Of a DNA stretch of 64,000 bases, positions 11,831-23,600 are shown in pieces. The position numbers were made by a program, and so were the translations under genes. The notes beneath the pieces are model-generated. The model was not told where the DNA came from, made no database searches, and saw only the letters and a program-made list of their open reading frames with translations. The stretch lies in contig JAUPFV010000004.1 of NCBI GenBank assembly GCA_036936605.1, positions 122,996,852 through 123,060,851 on the forward strand, given 5' to 3'. Position 1 is the stretch's first letter; every line of letters starts with the position of its first letter. The stretch is from Limnanthes douglasii subsp. nivea (taxonomy: Eukaryota; Streptophyta; Magnoliopsida; Brassicales; Limnanthaceae).

Positions 11831-13330
11831 GGAGGTGAAGTATTTTGTTCCTAAACAAGTTCATTTTTGGTATAAAGAACCATTTTAGTTTATTTATATT
11901 TGAAAAATCTAAATGGTTTGAAGATAAACATTATCTTGAGGATATGTGTTCTAACGGCTCTGAAATGTTTGGCTTTAATATTAAGTCATCTAATGAACAT
12001 CATTTTTAAAATATTTATTCATCTTATATTTTTTTTTCTCAAATGAATAGTTGTAATTGAATATTTTTTTCTAAATCGAATTTCTTTAAAAACAATTATT
12101 GTTTCCATCTGAAAATTGTTTATGTTAGACGAATTATAAAACTTAAATCACATTGAAAGGTTTAAATATTCAATGTAACTAACTGGTAATTTTCTTTTGT
12201 TCCAACTCCTTTTCTTTCGACCAATAAAAATTATTTTTCACTACATATCTTCAGATCTGTAAATATTTTAAAATACATTTGCGTTCAGTTAAAAGCCACA
12301 CAACATGTCGAAGATTCTTTTTGTCAAATTTTATTAAAAAATATAAAGTTTCATATTATTATTTTCCTTATAAAATGATATAGGCAAAATGAAGTTAGTA
12401 ATCGTAAGTAACTGACATCTTTTAACAAATGGTTTTGTTTTTGAAATAGCTCCTTCATAATAGACAAATCCGATATAGTATAACAAAGATTATTTGTATT
12501 TCTTTACTTACACTTTATCTAGTTTAGTATATTTATCTTAAAAGATTTGCTAATCTGTAATTAATTAACTGCAATTTAGTTATAGGACCGAAAAATATAT
12601 AGTATTCGTACATTTTCAGGACTCGAAGTCTAGAAGTCTATTAATAAAAAGAATTGATAGGTTGTGGATCTAAAGTTGCCCTCATATCTTAACCTTCTAT
12701 CTTGTCGTCAACTTTTGAAAGCAATAATCTTACTCTTAAAAAAAATCTCTGTTTTAAATTTGTAACGTAAGAGTCCTAAAATTACTTTTGGTTAGGTTAT
12801 GAATATAAATATAGTAAATAAAAAGGTACGCAGTGCTGTAAATATGCATGAAAAGCAAAAAAAGCAACTTTGTTACTTGGTATCACTGTCAGATTCCATG
12901 CACTAAAAGAATTGTAAAATCTCCTTTTTCAAATACCTTTAAACTGGATCCTTTAGTTTATGTGCTACAAATCATGACTCAATTTCAGCCTATCCTACGC
13001 GAATATAAATAGTGTCAGATTGAAAATTTCAGATTATGAATCGATTCGATTCTGTTTTGGTTCTTGAAATTTTCAAAAGAAAATATTGAGCTGTGGAATC
13101 CTTTTGTATGGGCCATGAGGGAGAGACAAGATGTTGTCATGATAGACTAAAGATACACAAGATTTTTATTTGCTTTAATAGGTTGGAAACTAGAAAAAAG
13201 TATATTTACTGTCATCTTAAGTACATTTTGAAATAATAAACTGTTTTTTTATATAGATATAAAAAAATATCTAGTACGGCAACAAAATCACAAAATACAC
13301 ATGCAAGTAAATATAAAAAATCGAATATAT
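11831..13330. other. AT-rich DNA, no genes recognised
   Basis: This stretch should hold the 5' part (gag, protease, integrase) of the copia relic if it was complete, but I could not read any of those domains. Homopolymer runs and chance frames only. Confidence 0.4.
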
Positions 13331-14096
13331 TGAAATTTATTTGAGTTAGGACGTCATTTTTTGAAAAACTTATGTGATAAAAAAGACAGATAAATCATTG
13401 ATAAATATTTTGTCTAGATAGATATAGATTTAAAACAGGATAGCAGAAGTTTGGATGATCGTGTGACGGACTATAACTTTTAGGATGAATAAGTAGAAGA
13501 GTTGTTATTGTTGTTAAAAAAGATGTAGAAAGTTAGTTATAATACAATAGATTGTGTTTACACTTAATAGAGAGAAATGTAGGGATAGATTCTGTGTTTA
13601 CATTTAATAGAGATAGATTTTTTCATCCGGAGGGAACCTGCAGCCGCTACTCAGAGTGCAATGAGTGCACACAGGGTAAACCCTCAGTTTGACGCAATAG
13701 GTACAAACCAACGCTAGAAGGTAAGCCACACAAGGTGACAGGCTCAGCCGAGAAAGCGTATGTAGAGGCACTCGAACTCATGACCTTTGGTCACAAGCAT
13801 GCCTTACTCAACCAACTCGGCTACCCCTTGAGGGCATGGATAGATTTTATGTTTACACTTAATAGGGAGAAAAAATAATAATTTTGATTGCTAAATGATC
13901 AAATGATTGTTTCTATGCAAATATATTTATATTTATAGGCATGTACTTGAACTAAAAGTGTAGTTGGAGTTTTGGTTTAAGTCTCATAGTATAAAATCAT
14001 AAGTTAAGGTTGCAGTCTTAGGTTCCAATCCAAGACTATAAATTATAATTAACACATTTACAAAGATATTCAATCGAAACAATTTCATCATTGCCA
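13331..14096 (-). repeat. 3' LTR relic of the large gypsy element, interrupted by a SINE
   Basis: It aligns with 27007-27480. Shared blocks are tttatttg-gttagg-acgt (left) against tttatttg-gttatg-atgt (right), aataagtag-agagttgtta, gatcaaatgattg, atttatag-cat and ataattaaca. A 40-bp unit with TGTGTTTACACTTAATAG is amplified only in this copy (13553, 13593 and again after the SINE at 13848), so it expanded after insertion. Boundaries are estimated from where similarity stops. Confidence 0.55.
13619..13838 (-). mobile_element. tRNA-derived SINE
   Basis: On the minus strand the segment begins CCCTCAAGGGGTAGCCGAG. It carries an RNA polymerase III A box TAGCCGAGTTGGT (plus 13811-13823), a B box GGTCATGAGTTCGAGTGC (plus 13768-13785), a tRNA-unrelated body of about 140 bp and a short A tail (T run at 13618-13623 on the plus strand). 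A 10-bp target duplication gatagatttt flanks it at 13612-13621 and 13839-13848. Length, promoter boxes, A tail and duplication together make a SINE secure. The family name is not known to me. It is inserted in the LTR of the gypsy element, so it is younger. Confidence 0.85.
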
Positions 14097-15099
14097 GTGA
14101 CCTATAGTTATTTCGAGAGCATTAAGAGAGGATTAGAACTTTAAAGTATTTTTATTTGGATGACACTTTATGTTATTTTTGTTTTTTGAGATTCCGCCGA
14201 AACTTGTTTGTCTTATAATCGTGAACTTGAATTTTCTTTGCTCAACAGATATCATGTTGAGCCGAACCACTGAACCAATTATGGCTGGACTCGCAAAAGT
14301 TTTGAAATTTTTTGTCCCTATGCTTACCTCATTTAAAACTATATATCTACCCAAATATCCATTGAAGATAAAAAAAAATCTATTTTCAAAGAGAAAATCG
14401 TACAAACATAGGTAACATTACCTCTGTTTTTTAATTATTACTAGTTCATTTACTCGTAGGCAAGTACTTTAATCAATTTAACATTTACATAAAGTCGAGA
14501 GAATTTAATCTAAAAAATTTGGATCCCATTGTACATGAGTGCATCAAGTAGTCTCTCTTGTCTTTTCATGTACGAATGAAGTACTAAGTGATGGTATTGG
14601 GTTGTTGAGCAAGTAATCTGATATTTTGTGTTTCGGCCTATCTGTGACTTTCTTTCATCCTCGAATATAAATTTTGAAAATTCTATTTTAAAATTATGCA
14701 TGACCAAAACTGTTGCACTTTAAGTGAAAAATGACTAAGTGTTGAAGTAAGGAATACATATTACTTGCATTCTTTAGAGTGAATGGAGATTTGCTCGACA
14801 CGTGTCTGAGGTGTTTAACAATTTTGTTAACTTTGCACATGTGCTGCTTGTTAAGCCTCTTGCATCCTGACATATCTGCAAAACAATTCACACCATTGAT
14901 TTTAGAAACTAAAGGTTATGCTTTATCAACCTTCTCCACTAAGTGTGTCATTTTTTCACTACTTTTTAAACAATTTACTATTTTTATTCTCCAAAGATTT
15001 TCCTTGTCTTCTTGTTTTTTTCACACTTAAGTTTTTTGTATTTTAAGCATGTTGATCAATTTTCTGTCATATAGCCTACTATTTTTCATCTTCCTTATT
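14097..15099. other. Internal spacer of the gypsy element between 3' LTR and antisense gene
   Basis: Open frames here (for example 14133-14405 minus, 14170-14415 plus and 14779-15030 plus) do not resemble known proteins and overlap each other on opposite strands. The segment may include leader or intron sequence of the antisense gene. Confidence 0.35.
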
Positions 15100-16568
15100 A
15101 TCACAATGGCTATAACAAGAAATATCAAAACCCATTTCGACGAACATGTCGCATTGTCTAGCAGTCATTACCATATCAACAATACTTAGTTTCGACCTAT
15201 TTTTACCCATAATTCAATTAAGGATGATAGTTCTTCTGAAGAAGTTGGGATTTATCTTCATTATTTTAGGTATCCTTATATTCCTTCTTTTTGTGGCGTT
15301 CCTCTTGGGATTTGTTTTTGCAACTCATGTCGCTTAAGCTATTCATTTTCAGTCAATACCACCATTTCTCACAAATGATAATATTTCTCTTAAATTTGGT
15401 GTTATTGGCCATGCCTCTGGCCATGTGCATTTCTTTTAATAATATAGTAGCTGAATATTCATATGGTCATGTTACAGCGTCTGCTAAAAGAGTTTTTGTT
15501 ATCGTATCGAGATTAAGTGAATATGTAAGGATTTTTTGTACTAGTGAAACTATGATCTTTATTGGACAAACTTATATTTATGTCAAGGAGGACGATTACT
15601 CTATGAGGAATAAGTAATGAGAAATACGTTCTAATGTTTATATTGGGTTCCCTAATGAGGGATAAACTCCATTTGGACGCTTTACATGAAGAAATAGTTG
15701 TATTCATCTTTATCTTTGTTATTTGTATTTGGCTCCCGTTGAACAAGGACTTGTTGAATGGTTTTTAAGGTAAATTTCATTTGTCCAAGCCAGGTTTAAC
15801 TTAACGCTTGGAATATGTCAATGAGCGTTATTATAATTTTCCGTCGAGTGTATGAAACGTTTAAGATTCACAATTTCTCAGCATTCGTATAAATTTTAAT
15901 AAGAAATGAACTATTTTCCTCTACATACCAAACCATTTGGTTCCAACCCTGTTGATAATATTTTGAACTTAGAAATAATAGAAGAAGAAATTTATGTCTG
16001 TCGCGGGTGAATGGATGACTGGTAAATAGAAAAATAAAAGTATATCTTCATATGTCTAGATTCATGAATGTAAGCATTTTATTTTATTTACTCGCTTTTG
16101 CTATTCAAATTTCTTCATTGTTAGAAATTCTTATATATATTTACTTTTTGTAAATATTTTATGCCCCAATATTGGTACTTTTCTGAAAAATAAGGCACAC
16201 CGCATCTTAAGGATTATGCAAAGTTTGTCAATGAGGCTACAACATTCTCATGATTATCAAGCCATATTGGCGCCTCATATGTTTATAAATTGTAGTATGT
16301 GGCCTAGACATGTCAATGTTGATGAGCCTTTAGTCTTGGGCATACTAGCTAAAATTGTTGTTGTTGAAGGAAGTGTCCCACGTGGAGAATATTTGACCAT
16401 TGATACTCCATCAAACTATCACAAGTATGATAACTCCAAGGAGAAAAAAGTTATTATGAAGAAACAATCTGTTGGAACCCTTTTCTAAGGTCCTCGGGTC
16501 ATAAAGTCCAAGTTAATAGAAATGTTTCATCTTTCTTAGTAGATGTAACTACATTATCTGATGATAAC

Positions 16569-17064
16569 TGATGTAGGCCAGGTGGTCTATAACTATGTAG
16601 TTATTCTGGACAGATGCAAATGAACCTTATTTGTCACTCGAGTATCATAACTTCGCAAAATTGGTACTCAAATTGAACGTCTCAACGAGCCCAACAATTA
16701 TCAAAAGCCTGAGTTTTTTTGACACAAAATTCAGACCTCAAATTCTACGGTTTTGGGTCCGAAAAATGTTATTTTATTATTTTTATATATTATTTTTTTT
16801 ATTTTGTAAATATATTTTTACTAAATCAAATTTGACTGTCTTTAGATTTGCTTTGATTTTTTTAATACCTTTATTTTATATTTTTGAATATTCAATTAGG
16901 GTTTTAGATGTATTATATATAAAACATCTCATACCATATATTAAGACATTAGTTGTTTTTTTAGAGAATAAAATTCAAACTTTGAGTCTAAGAGAACCAG
17001 TGTATTCTAGAAAGCCTAGGGTTTCGTTTATCCGTTTGTTCGTCTTCTAATTTTCGCTGCATTA
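16569..17064 (+). repeat. 5' LTR of the 2.49-kb element
   Basis: It begins TGATGTAGGCC and aligns over its whole length with 18559-19056, including gacagacgcaaa-type, ggtactcaaatt, cgtctcgatgagcc, cagacctcaaat, aaaacctagggtttt and tatccgtttgttc blocks. A 139-codon open frame at 16631-17050 lies wholly inside the LTR and is not considered a gene. Confidence 0.9.
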
Positions 17065-17080
17065 GTTGGGAATATAAGTT

Positions 17081-17092
17081 TGGTACCAGAGC
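17081..17092 (+). other. Primer-binding site, initiator-Met tRNA type
   Basis: TGGTACCAGAGC differs at one position from TGGTATCAGAGC, the complement of the plant initiator methionine tRNA 3' end used by many plant LTR retrotransposons. It lies 16 nt after the LTR end. Confidence 0.8.
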
Positions 17093-17125
17093 TCCAAAAA
17101 TTCATACTACGCAAATACATGAATC

Positions 17126-17224
17126 ATGTTGTCGGAACCTGATTTTTCTGATTTGAAGACTAGAATAAAAAACGAGATATTCCGTCTACATGCACAATTA
17201 GGGGAAGAATTTGCAAGTTCATAA
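17126..17224 (+). pseudogene. Short gag-start ORF of the 2.49-kb element
   Basis: A 32-codon frame begins MLSEPDFSDLKTRIKNEI, 34 nt after the primer-binding site, and ends at TAA (17222-17224). Its position fits the first codons of gag. The rest of gag has been deleted, and a protease-like frame starts almost at once in another frame. Confidence 0.45.
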
Positions 17225-17225
17225 T

Positions 17226-17877
17226 CGATTCAAATAGTTATGATAATTTGATTTTAAAGGAGGATGTTCAGAAACTGGCGTTGAAGATTGGAGCTCTTCC
17301 AAATCCTTACATACTACCAGAATCGATAGGGTACATTGAGGTAACAATTTCTAGATGTTGTCTAATTACATTTTATGTTGGTAATTACAAAGATACATCA
17401 TGGTGTGACGTAGTTACTATGGATATTTTCCATCTGGTACTAGGATGTCAATGGATTTTTAAAAGGAATTGTACTTATGATGGTAGAACGAATATATATA
17501 GTTTTGTGATGGTTGGTTGTAAGATTACATTGGTGACATTTAGAGTAGTGTCCTCAAAACCACCACCAGTTAAGGAGTTTCTTGCTCATTCGAAACCAGT
17601 TATCGATCTTAATTGTGACACTAAAGCTGTATCTGAACTCGTGTTTAACAAGCTAGTTTATGATGAGGATGTTTTTGAAGATGTATATGGGCCAATATTT
17701 GACAAACCAATCTATAATGAGTACGATGATGATGTCCAGGAAAATATCATTGATGTAAGAGTATTAGTAATTCTAGAAAATTTAGAGATTTCAAAACCAA
17801 CTTTTGCATCAACTATTGATAGAAAAAAAACTATTGAGGAGAAACAAATCAACAGAAAAAAGATAAATTTAAGGTGA
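17226..17877 (+). pseudogene. Ty3/gypsy retropepsin-region fragment, uninterrupted
   Basis: An open frame (ATG at 17248, in frame from about 17226) runs 209 codons. It contains LPNPYILPESIGYIEV, ITFYVGNYKDTSWCDVV, MDIFHLVLGCQWIFKRN and YDGRTNIYSFVMVGCKITL. These follow the plant gypsy protease C-terminal pattern W/C-D-V-V-P-M-D-x-x-H-L-L-L-G-R-P-W, then H-D-G-x-x-N-x-Y-x-F and G-K-K-I-T-L. The L-L-G-R-P-W block has become LVLGCQW. The catalytic D-T/S-G part would lie upstream and is absent. The acidic C-terminal linker reaches a stop at 17877. The long open frame may mean relaxed recent decay. Confidence 0.7.
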
Positions 17878-18558
17878 ATTGAGGTAATTTACAGGCAATA
17901 GATGTTATGTTGAAGAAGGAATGAATCGCTCGAGAGGTGTCATTGAAGAAAAACTGTGAATCAATAGCTTTTATCGTGCGGATGCGTCTTCTATGTATTT
18001 TTTGTTATCCTAAAATTGAACCCTTGTTTCGGTTTTATGTGGGTGCATGTTTTTGTGTTGAGAAAATTACAAATGATATTTTTGTGTTTGATATTATAAA
18101 TATATTGATAAAATAAAATATTAATGTTATAATAGATAGAATTTTAGGTTTTGTAATAGAATCTGGAGGAGTTTCGGGTGATGGTTGGGGAAAGAAAACG
18201 AGGAAGAAAAAGTTAGAAGTGAAAGATTGTAGTGTTTTAAATTTGTTGGAAAAAACTATACTATCATGAGGAGATGATCCTAAATTTTTGTTATTTTGAG
18301 TTGTAAATGAGTGGATTATGACTTATTTTTATTCATGGTTTGAAGCCCCAAAACCACCACCACCCATATCGTTATGGTAGTTTGCATACATTCACCGTCG
18401 ATCATCGTTGAATGAGCAGTTGTTTACTCTGCTTGACTATATCTACCACAAGAAATTGATAGAAAAATAAAATCAAAATTTAGTGAAGAAGTTGAAGAGT
18501 CGGCTAACGATGATCACAATGGGAACTCGAGGGAAAATTCTTTCAATCCGTGAGAAGA
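17878..18558 (+). other. Remainder of the 2.49-kb element interior
   Basis: No RT, RNase H or integrase is present. The end (about 18450-18558) translates to a charged segment, KFSEEVEESANDDHNGN, resembling the hydrophilic tail at the end of some gypsy polyproteins. This suggests that a large central deletion joined protease to the pol tail. Confidence 0.4.
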
Positions 18559-19056
18559 TGATGTAGGCCAAATGAGCCATAACTATATAGTTGTTTTGGA
18601 CAGACGCAAAAAGAATTATTTATCATTCGAGTATCCGAACTTAGTGAATTTGGTACTCAAATTAAACGTCTCGATGAGCCAACAATTGTCAAAAGTGTGA
18701 CAATCGGGTTTATTTTAGACAATTATCACGAATTTCAGACCTCAAATGCTACTGTTTACGGTCTAAAAATGCTATTTTACTATTTTTTATATTTTATTTT
18801 GGAAATAGTTTTTAATTAACGAATCAAATCTGATTGTATTCAGATTTGATTTGATTTTTTAATTTTATTTTTTTTTAGAATATTTGATTACGGTTTTGGA
18901 TGTCTTCTCTATAAAATATACGATACCCTAATGTTAAGATATTAGATGTTTTTTAGAGAATAAAATTTAGACTTTGAGTCTAGGAGAACTAGTGTGTTTT
19001 GGAAAACCTAGGGTTTTATTTATCCGTTTGTTCTTCTTCTAATTTATGTTGCATCA
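18559..19056 (+). repeat. 3' LTR of the 2.49-kb element
   Basis: It is preceded by a purine-rich run (gggaactcgagggaaaa and gagaaga) suited to a polypurine tract. It starts TGATGTAGGCC and ends TGCATCA, followed directly by the ATAAC target duplication. Confidence 0.9.
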
Positions 19057-20578
19057 ATAACACTTGTGGCTTTTTTTATTGGAAGGATAATAATGGGTTA
19101 TTCTACTAATATTGTTAGGATATTAAGTAATGAGGCTTTGGTTTTAGGGAATTTATTTTATGAGGGTTTGAACTCTCATACTTTGATCCCTAACACTTTG
19201 ATCATATATATTTGAAGCTATCTTCGCATGCTTTTGCTGTCATAGCAATGAAATCTCCTTCTCAGGTATTTATGTTAGAAACTGCTCTAGTTATAGTTTC
19301 AGCTGCTATTTCTTATGGTCATGCAAACACGTAGTCGTAGCTCAACCTTATGCTCATAAATATGTTGTTGTTGGAGATGTGCTTCTTGAAGTGGTTTTTA
19401 ATTTTTTTGATAACATTCCACATTTAATGAGTAAAGGTATCGGTATACATAAATATGGTTCTAATAAAAATAAAAAGTCAATTGTATGCGTTGGGAATGG
19501 AAGAAATAAAAATGGTGATGTTCTTTAGAAGAAATGAACTCTTGAAATTACTGGCAGAGCTAACAATCATTTGAAAGAGAGGTTGAAACCGAAGTGTAAA
19601 CATGAAGATACTATGGGAGGATCTGAGTCCAAAAAGGCCATGGATATTACAGATTTGCAGATAAGGGACCATTGTTTAAAATATGGTTATTGTTTTAGTT
19701 GAATAAGTTTCTTCACATGCTCCCATTTTTACCATTAAAACTGGTATTTCAGGCCCTCATGCACCGGTTGAAGGACTCTAATTAACTCATGTGATTCAAT
19801 TCGAAGGTGAATCTATTTTACTAATACCCACAACTTATGCACTTAGGTTGTTCCCTCTAGAGCAAGTTTATGAAGTTTCTAGTCACTTTATTATTCAGCC
19901 TGTATTAAGAAGCTTCTAACTCATCTTATCCTTATGGAGCTAGCCATAAGGCAAATGCAGTCACAGGTTGAGGTAAAATTTTGGCGTTTTTGTTTATTTA
20001 CGTCATACTTACTATATATTTTATAGTCTTTGTATAATTCCTTCACAATGTTACATGAAGCTTGTGCAAGTCTAGCATCTGCTACCCTTGACCTTTGCCA
20101 TTTACAAGAGGTAGTAGCAGAGTCATTTCTGAGCGGACATGAGCTAAAGAGTAAACTTGAAGCTGAAACTAAGGCTAAAGAGAAGCTAAAAACTGAGCTG
20201 CATACCAAAGATAAAATCGAGACACGCTTGAAGGATGAACTTAAGGCTAAGGAAAAATTGAGAATGAGCTTCAAACATAGTTAGAAAATTATTTTGTTAT
20301 AGTACAAACAGAGAAACAACTACTGGCCATTGGTCAAGAAAAACATAACATCTTTGATAAAAATGTATAAGCAAAAAAGGAGAGAGAAGCTACATCAGAT
20401 TATGAATGAAGTATTAATTGAGAAAAGTATTTTCGAAGATATAATTAATTCTGAGCCAAGTGTTCTGATTTTGTTAATGAGGTAATTACCCGCATGAGAA
20501 ATGTTGCTAATGCAACAGTGGAAGGAACTGAAAATAATTTGGTTATGAACCAAAGGCCCCAACTATTGAGTAACTTTT

Positions 20579-21480
20579 AAGTGACTTGAAGGTTTTTCAT
20601 TTGCATTGGCTATGTAATAAAACAAATCTTGTGATTTCCTTCTTTTGTTTATAGCAAGGATATTTTTAATTTTATTCTTTAAGAATTTATTGTTATTTTT
20701 TAGAAAAAAACTATATATCTTAGACTTTGTTCTTCCAAACGGAGTGATCATTTCTAAAGGTAGAGACTTTAAGGAAAGAATATGTGAACTCCCTATATGG
20801 ATTAGGTCTATTATTAGTCAATATTTTGTCAATATTTTGATTAAAGTGTTTATGACTTTCCAATGTGTTTTATGACTACCTTTTTAAATCCCCTTACACA
20901 TAATTTTTTGTTTTGTTTTTTGTTGGTGGGGTACTTAAACTCCATACAATATCAAATATTATTAATTTAATCATTGTGGACTTATCTATTTGTTATTTTA
21001 GGATTATTAAGGCTCTCTGAAATGATAAGGACTACTTTTAGAATCACCAATACTTATCTTATTTCTTAGATAAATAAATAGACTTCTTAGACTATCGGGG
21101 ATTAATTATAGAATCATCCATATGCTTCACACTATATTTTCTTGATATACTAAGAAACGTTTTGGAAATATTTTGATGTTAAATCATTTGAGACTTTGTA
21201 AACTGAAAAAATGTTTTCCCAAACGTCAGATGCATTTTTAAATCCTCATCACACCATTGAGGTATGAAAGAGTGCATACCATGTAAGATTTTAATAAAAT
21301 ATTACATAAATAATAGCATTAATAGCTGAAGCTTAGGATAAATTGTAGATGTTCCAATGTTTATATATTCTAAGGATAATAAAGGTGATTTCCTTCATCA
21401 TCCAATAACCTATAGATTCTTGACTTTACCTTATATGTCCCTTACCAGTTTGGGCATAACTTCCCTTGATTTTTAGCTTT
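20579..21480. other. Spacer between antisense gene and integrase of the large gypsy element
   Basis: No coding sequence was recognised. Short open frames at 20563-20875 on both strands overlap each other and resemble nothing known. Confidence 0.35.
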
Positions 21481-22410
21481 TGTGTTAAACAATATGAGGA
21501 CTTTATATCCGACCTCAAAGCTTTTAAATTAAACTTTAAACCTTTATCTCTTTATAATTAAACTTTTATAATGTTACAATCTTAAGTGAGTTTTTACTTC
21601 TTTTTTTCTTCTACCACATCAAATTCTAAACTCCTTATTTCAGAGTCGGTACCTTCTACTTATGTTAATATTCTGCGTGAATGTATAATTATTGTAGATA
21701 ACACGGTCATTCTATATGATCATGCAAATTTTTACAAAAATTAGGTCAATTTCTCGCCGCTTCTTCCAAAATTTTCTTACTACCATAATATATTGCTATG
21801 CTGGTGAGATTCACTTGCCCTTTTCCTAGGGACGAAAAAGAAAATAACATTTTATCTTTATACCTCTTGTCACGCAGAACTATGTTAGTAGTCAATTTGG
21901 AAGTAATATCCATTATATGTTGTGATGACTCTTGGTATATCGTATCCGTAATTTTATTTTTTATTTGAGGAAATTAATCACCTCATTAGTTGTGATTTAT
22001 ACAAGTGTTTGGGGATTTACCCACTTAGAGAAGTAGTTTACAGGTACTAATATAATTTTCCTTCATATGGAAGATCTTAGTAGGACCCTACGATGTCAAT
22101 ACCCCATATATCATAAGTAATAGCCTTTGGATTTTTTTAGGTAAAGTAAGCAAAACTTATATTGAGTTTGAGAAGGCCTGGTAAGTGTCACTATTTTTAC
22201 AAAAAAATTACATCATCTATGATCATAAGCCAATAATACTCTTGGAGAAAAAATCTTATATATAAAAATTTGTAGCCACAATGGGTGTTTCCCTCTCTAT
22301 CATGGAGTTCTTTCACTATAAAGACTACTTTGTTCGGGCCGAGATATTTAATTAGAGGCTTGATAAGTCCCTGCTTGTACATAGTATAAACTATTTGACA
22401 CATATCATAT
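21480..22410 (-). pseudogene. Gypsy integrase relic (zinc-binding domain and core)
   Basis: The 68-codon frame 22403-22197 contains VKELHDREGNTHCGYKFLY and EYYWLMIIDD. These are equivalent to the H-x-G-x-C-G-x-H-x-G-x-R and GYYWPTM-x-x-D segment of the integrase zinc-binding domain. Further left, near 22040, VPVNYFSKWVNPQ corresponds to V-A-x-D-Y-F-T-K-W-V-E-A, the first catalytic block. Its Asp is replaced by Asn, so catalysis would be lost even without the stops. Confidence 0.65.
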
Positions 22411-22559
22411 TGATTTTAGTTTATGCACCTAGTTTTTACCTTATCTTATGGAAGTCTTCCTTCTACAATGTATTTTTAATAAGAGTTATCCAATCCTCTT
22501 CTTCTTTCTCCCCCTTGATTATCATGACTCTTGAAGTGAAATTTTTGAAAAAAACTTGT

Positions 22560-23600
22560 TTGGTAGGGTAATGTATCAAATTTAGCGAAAGATTACTTTT
22601 GGGGTTGAATTTGTACTAACAAAAAAAAGGCTTTACAGCTGCATATTCTTCTCTTGGTACTTGTAAAAAATTAATATTCTCAAATAGAGCTGCATGGTTG
22701 ACTACTAGCTAAGAGTCTGTAAGGATCTTAACTTTTTTCGCTTATTATATATTTGCTAGAAAAATTCAAGTATTGTAGTTTCATCCTCTATCTTTTTGTT
22801 AGAAGTATGGAAACCAAATTTATTGATTGGCTCATAATTTTCCATATTGAAGACATTAACTGAACTCTCACGTCAAATCCTAGATTGTTACTTACTTCAT
22901 CTATTCTTTCTTGCCAACTTGTTTCTTTTTGTTCCTGTAAAAGAGTAAGTCATTCTAACTGAAATTTTGTTAGAAATTATGTGAAGGCCTGAGCATTAAG
23001 TAAAGATCTTGTTTCAAACTGTATATAATAATCTCTTAACTTAACTAAACATTTAGTGAGTCTTTACACATTCAGATTTTGTAATACATTTCTTTATGAG
23101 GGAAATGTTTTTACTACAATTATATGAGCTTGTAAGGAATGTTTCATCTTCATAGATGCAACTACCAATGTTAAGACACATTTATGAAATTATAAATCTA
23201 TAATTTCAGCATCTAGCATGGACTTGTTTACATAATATATAGACTTATATAATTTATATTTTCTCTTATTAACACAATGCTAACATTAAAATCTAAAATT
23301 GTTAAATAAAGAAGGACTCACCCAACTTCGGGATTTTAATACCTAATGAGAAGTTTGAAACTTCTCGGTGTTGGTAAAGTCTAGCTACTGAACTTCCCTG
23401 CTCTATTAAACTTGAGAGAAATGTGCATATTCATTTTAAGATCTTGAGATAAATTTATTTAATTGAAGAAATATTCATGCTAGTATGTTCTCTCTTTTTA
23501 TGTTTCTTGGATGATTTGTTGCAACTAAGTTTGATAGTTAAGTAGGGCATGCTTCCATGATTTAATCACTAACCATGTACCTTAGTAACTTTCCAAAGCT
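22560..23600 (-). pseudogene. Gypsy RNase H region relic
   Basis: Read right to left between RT and integrase, the segment near 22740-22620 gives KVKILTDS-x-LVVNHAALF. This matches the V-x-S-D-S-Q-L-V-V-N-Q block of the RNase H domain in Tat-type gypsy elements, with a stop at the Gln position. Other parts are too decayed to read with certainty. Confidence 0.5.

Larger units (their letters stand above)
16569..19056 (+). mobile_element. 2.49-kb internally deleted Ty3/gypsy-type LTR retrotransposon with intact boundaries
   Basis: Two LTRs of 496 and 498 bp in direct orientation start TGATGTAGGCCA and end CATCA (CATTA in the 5' copy), giving terminal TGATG/CATCA. The exact 5-bp target duplication ATAAC flanks the element at 16564-16568 and 19057-19061. 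A primer-binding site (17081-17092) follows the 5' LTR. The 1.5-kb interior keeps a short gag start and a protease-like segment but no RT, RNase H or integrase, so it is non-autonomous. It sits inside the antisense gene of the larger gypsy element and is younger than it. Confidence 0.9.
15100..20578 (+). pseudogene. Antisense extra gene of the gypsy element (Transposase_28-like protein with coiled coil), split by an LTR element
   Basis: The plus-strand coding relic begins somewhere after 15100. It shows CPSQV-x-LNAW followed by VIIIFRRVYE near 15780-15860, comparable to CPTQLIANGWRVLLSVIY in the left copy of this family. A 90-codon open piece lies at 16216-16488. The gene resumes after the inserted LTR element at 19062. 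Near the C-terminus (20030-20284) is a charged coiled coil with repeated K-A-K-E-K-L-K heptads. The frame can then be followed to CSDFVNEVITRMRN and a stop near 20578. It is antisense to gag-pol. Stops and frame shifts throughout show it is dead. The assignment rests on the block near 15800, the coiled coil and the position; no search was possible. Confidence 0.5.

Noticed and set aside
15146..15617. Two overlapping hydrophobic frames suggesting a membrane protein
   Set aside because: They overlap in different frames inside a decayed region of the antisense gene; the hydrophobicity reflects T-rich sequence.
16631..17050. 139-codon frame
   Set aside because: It lies entirely within the 5' LTR and is not open in the 3' LTR copy; it has a hydrophobic low-complexity composition.
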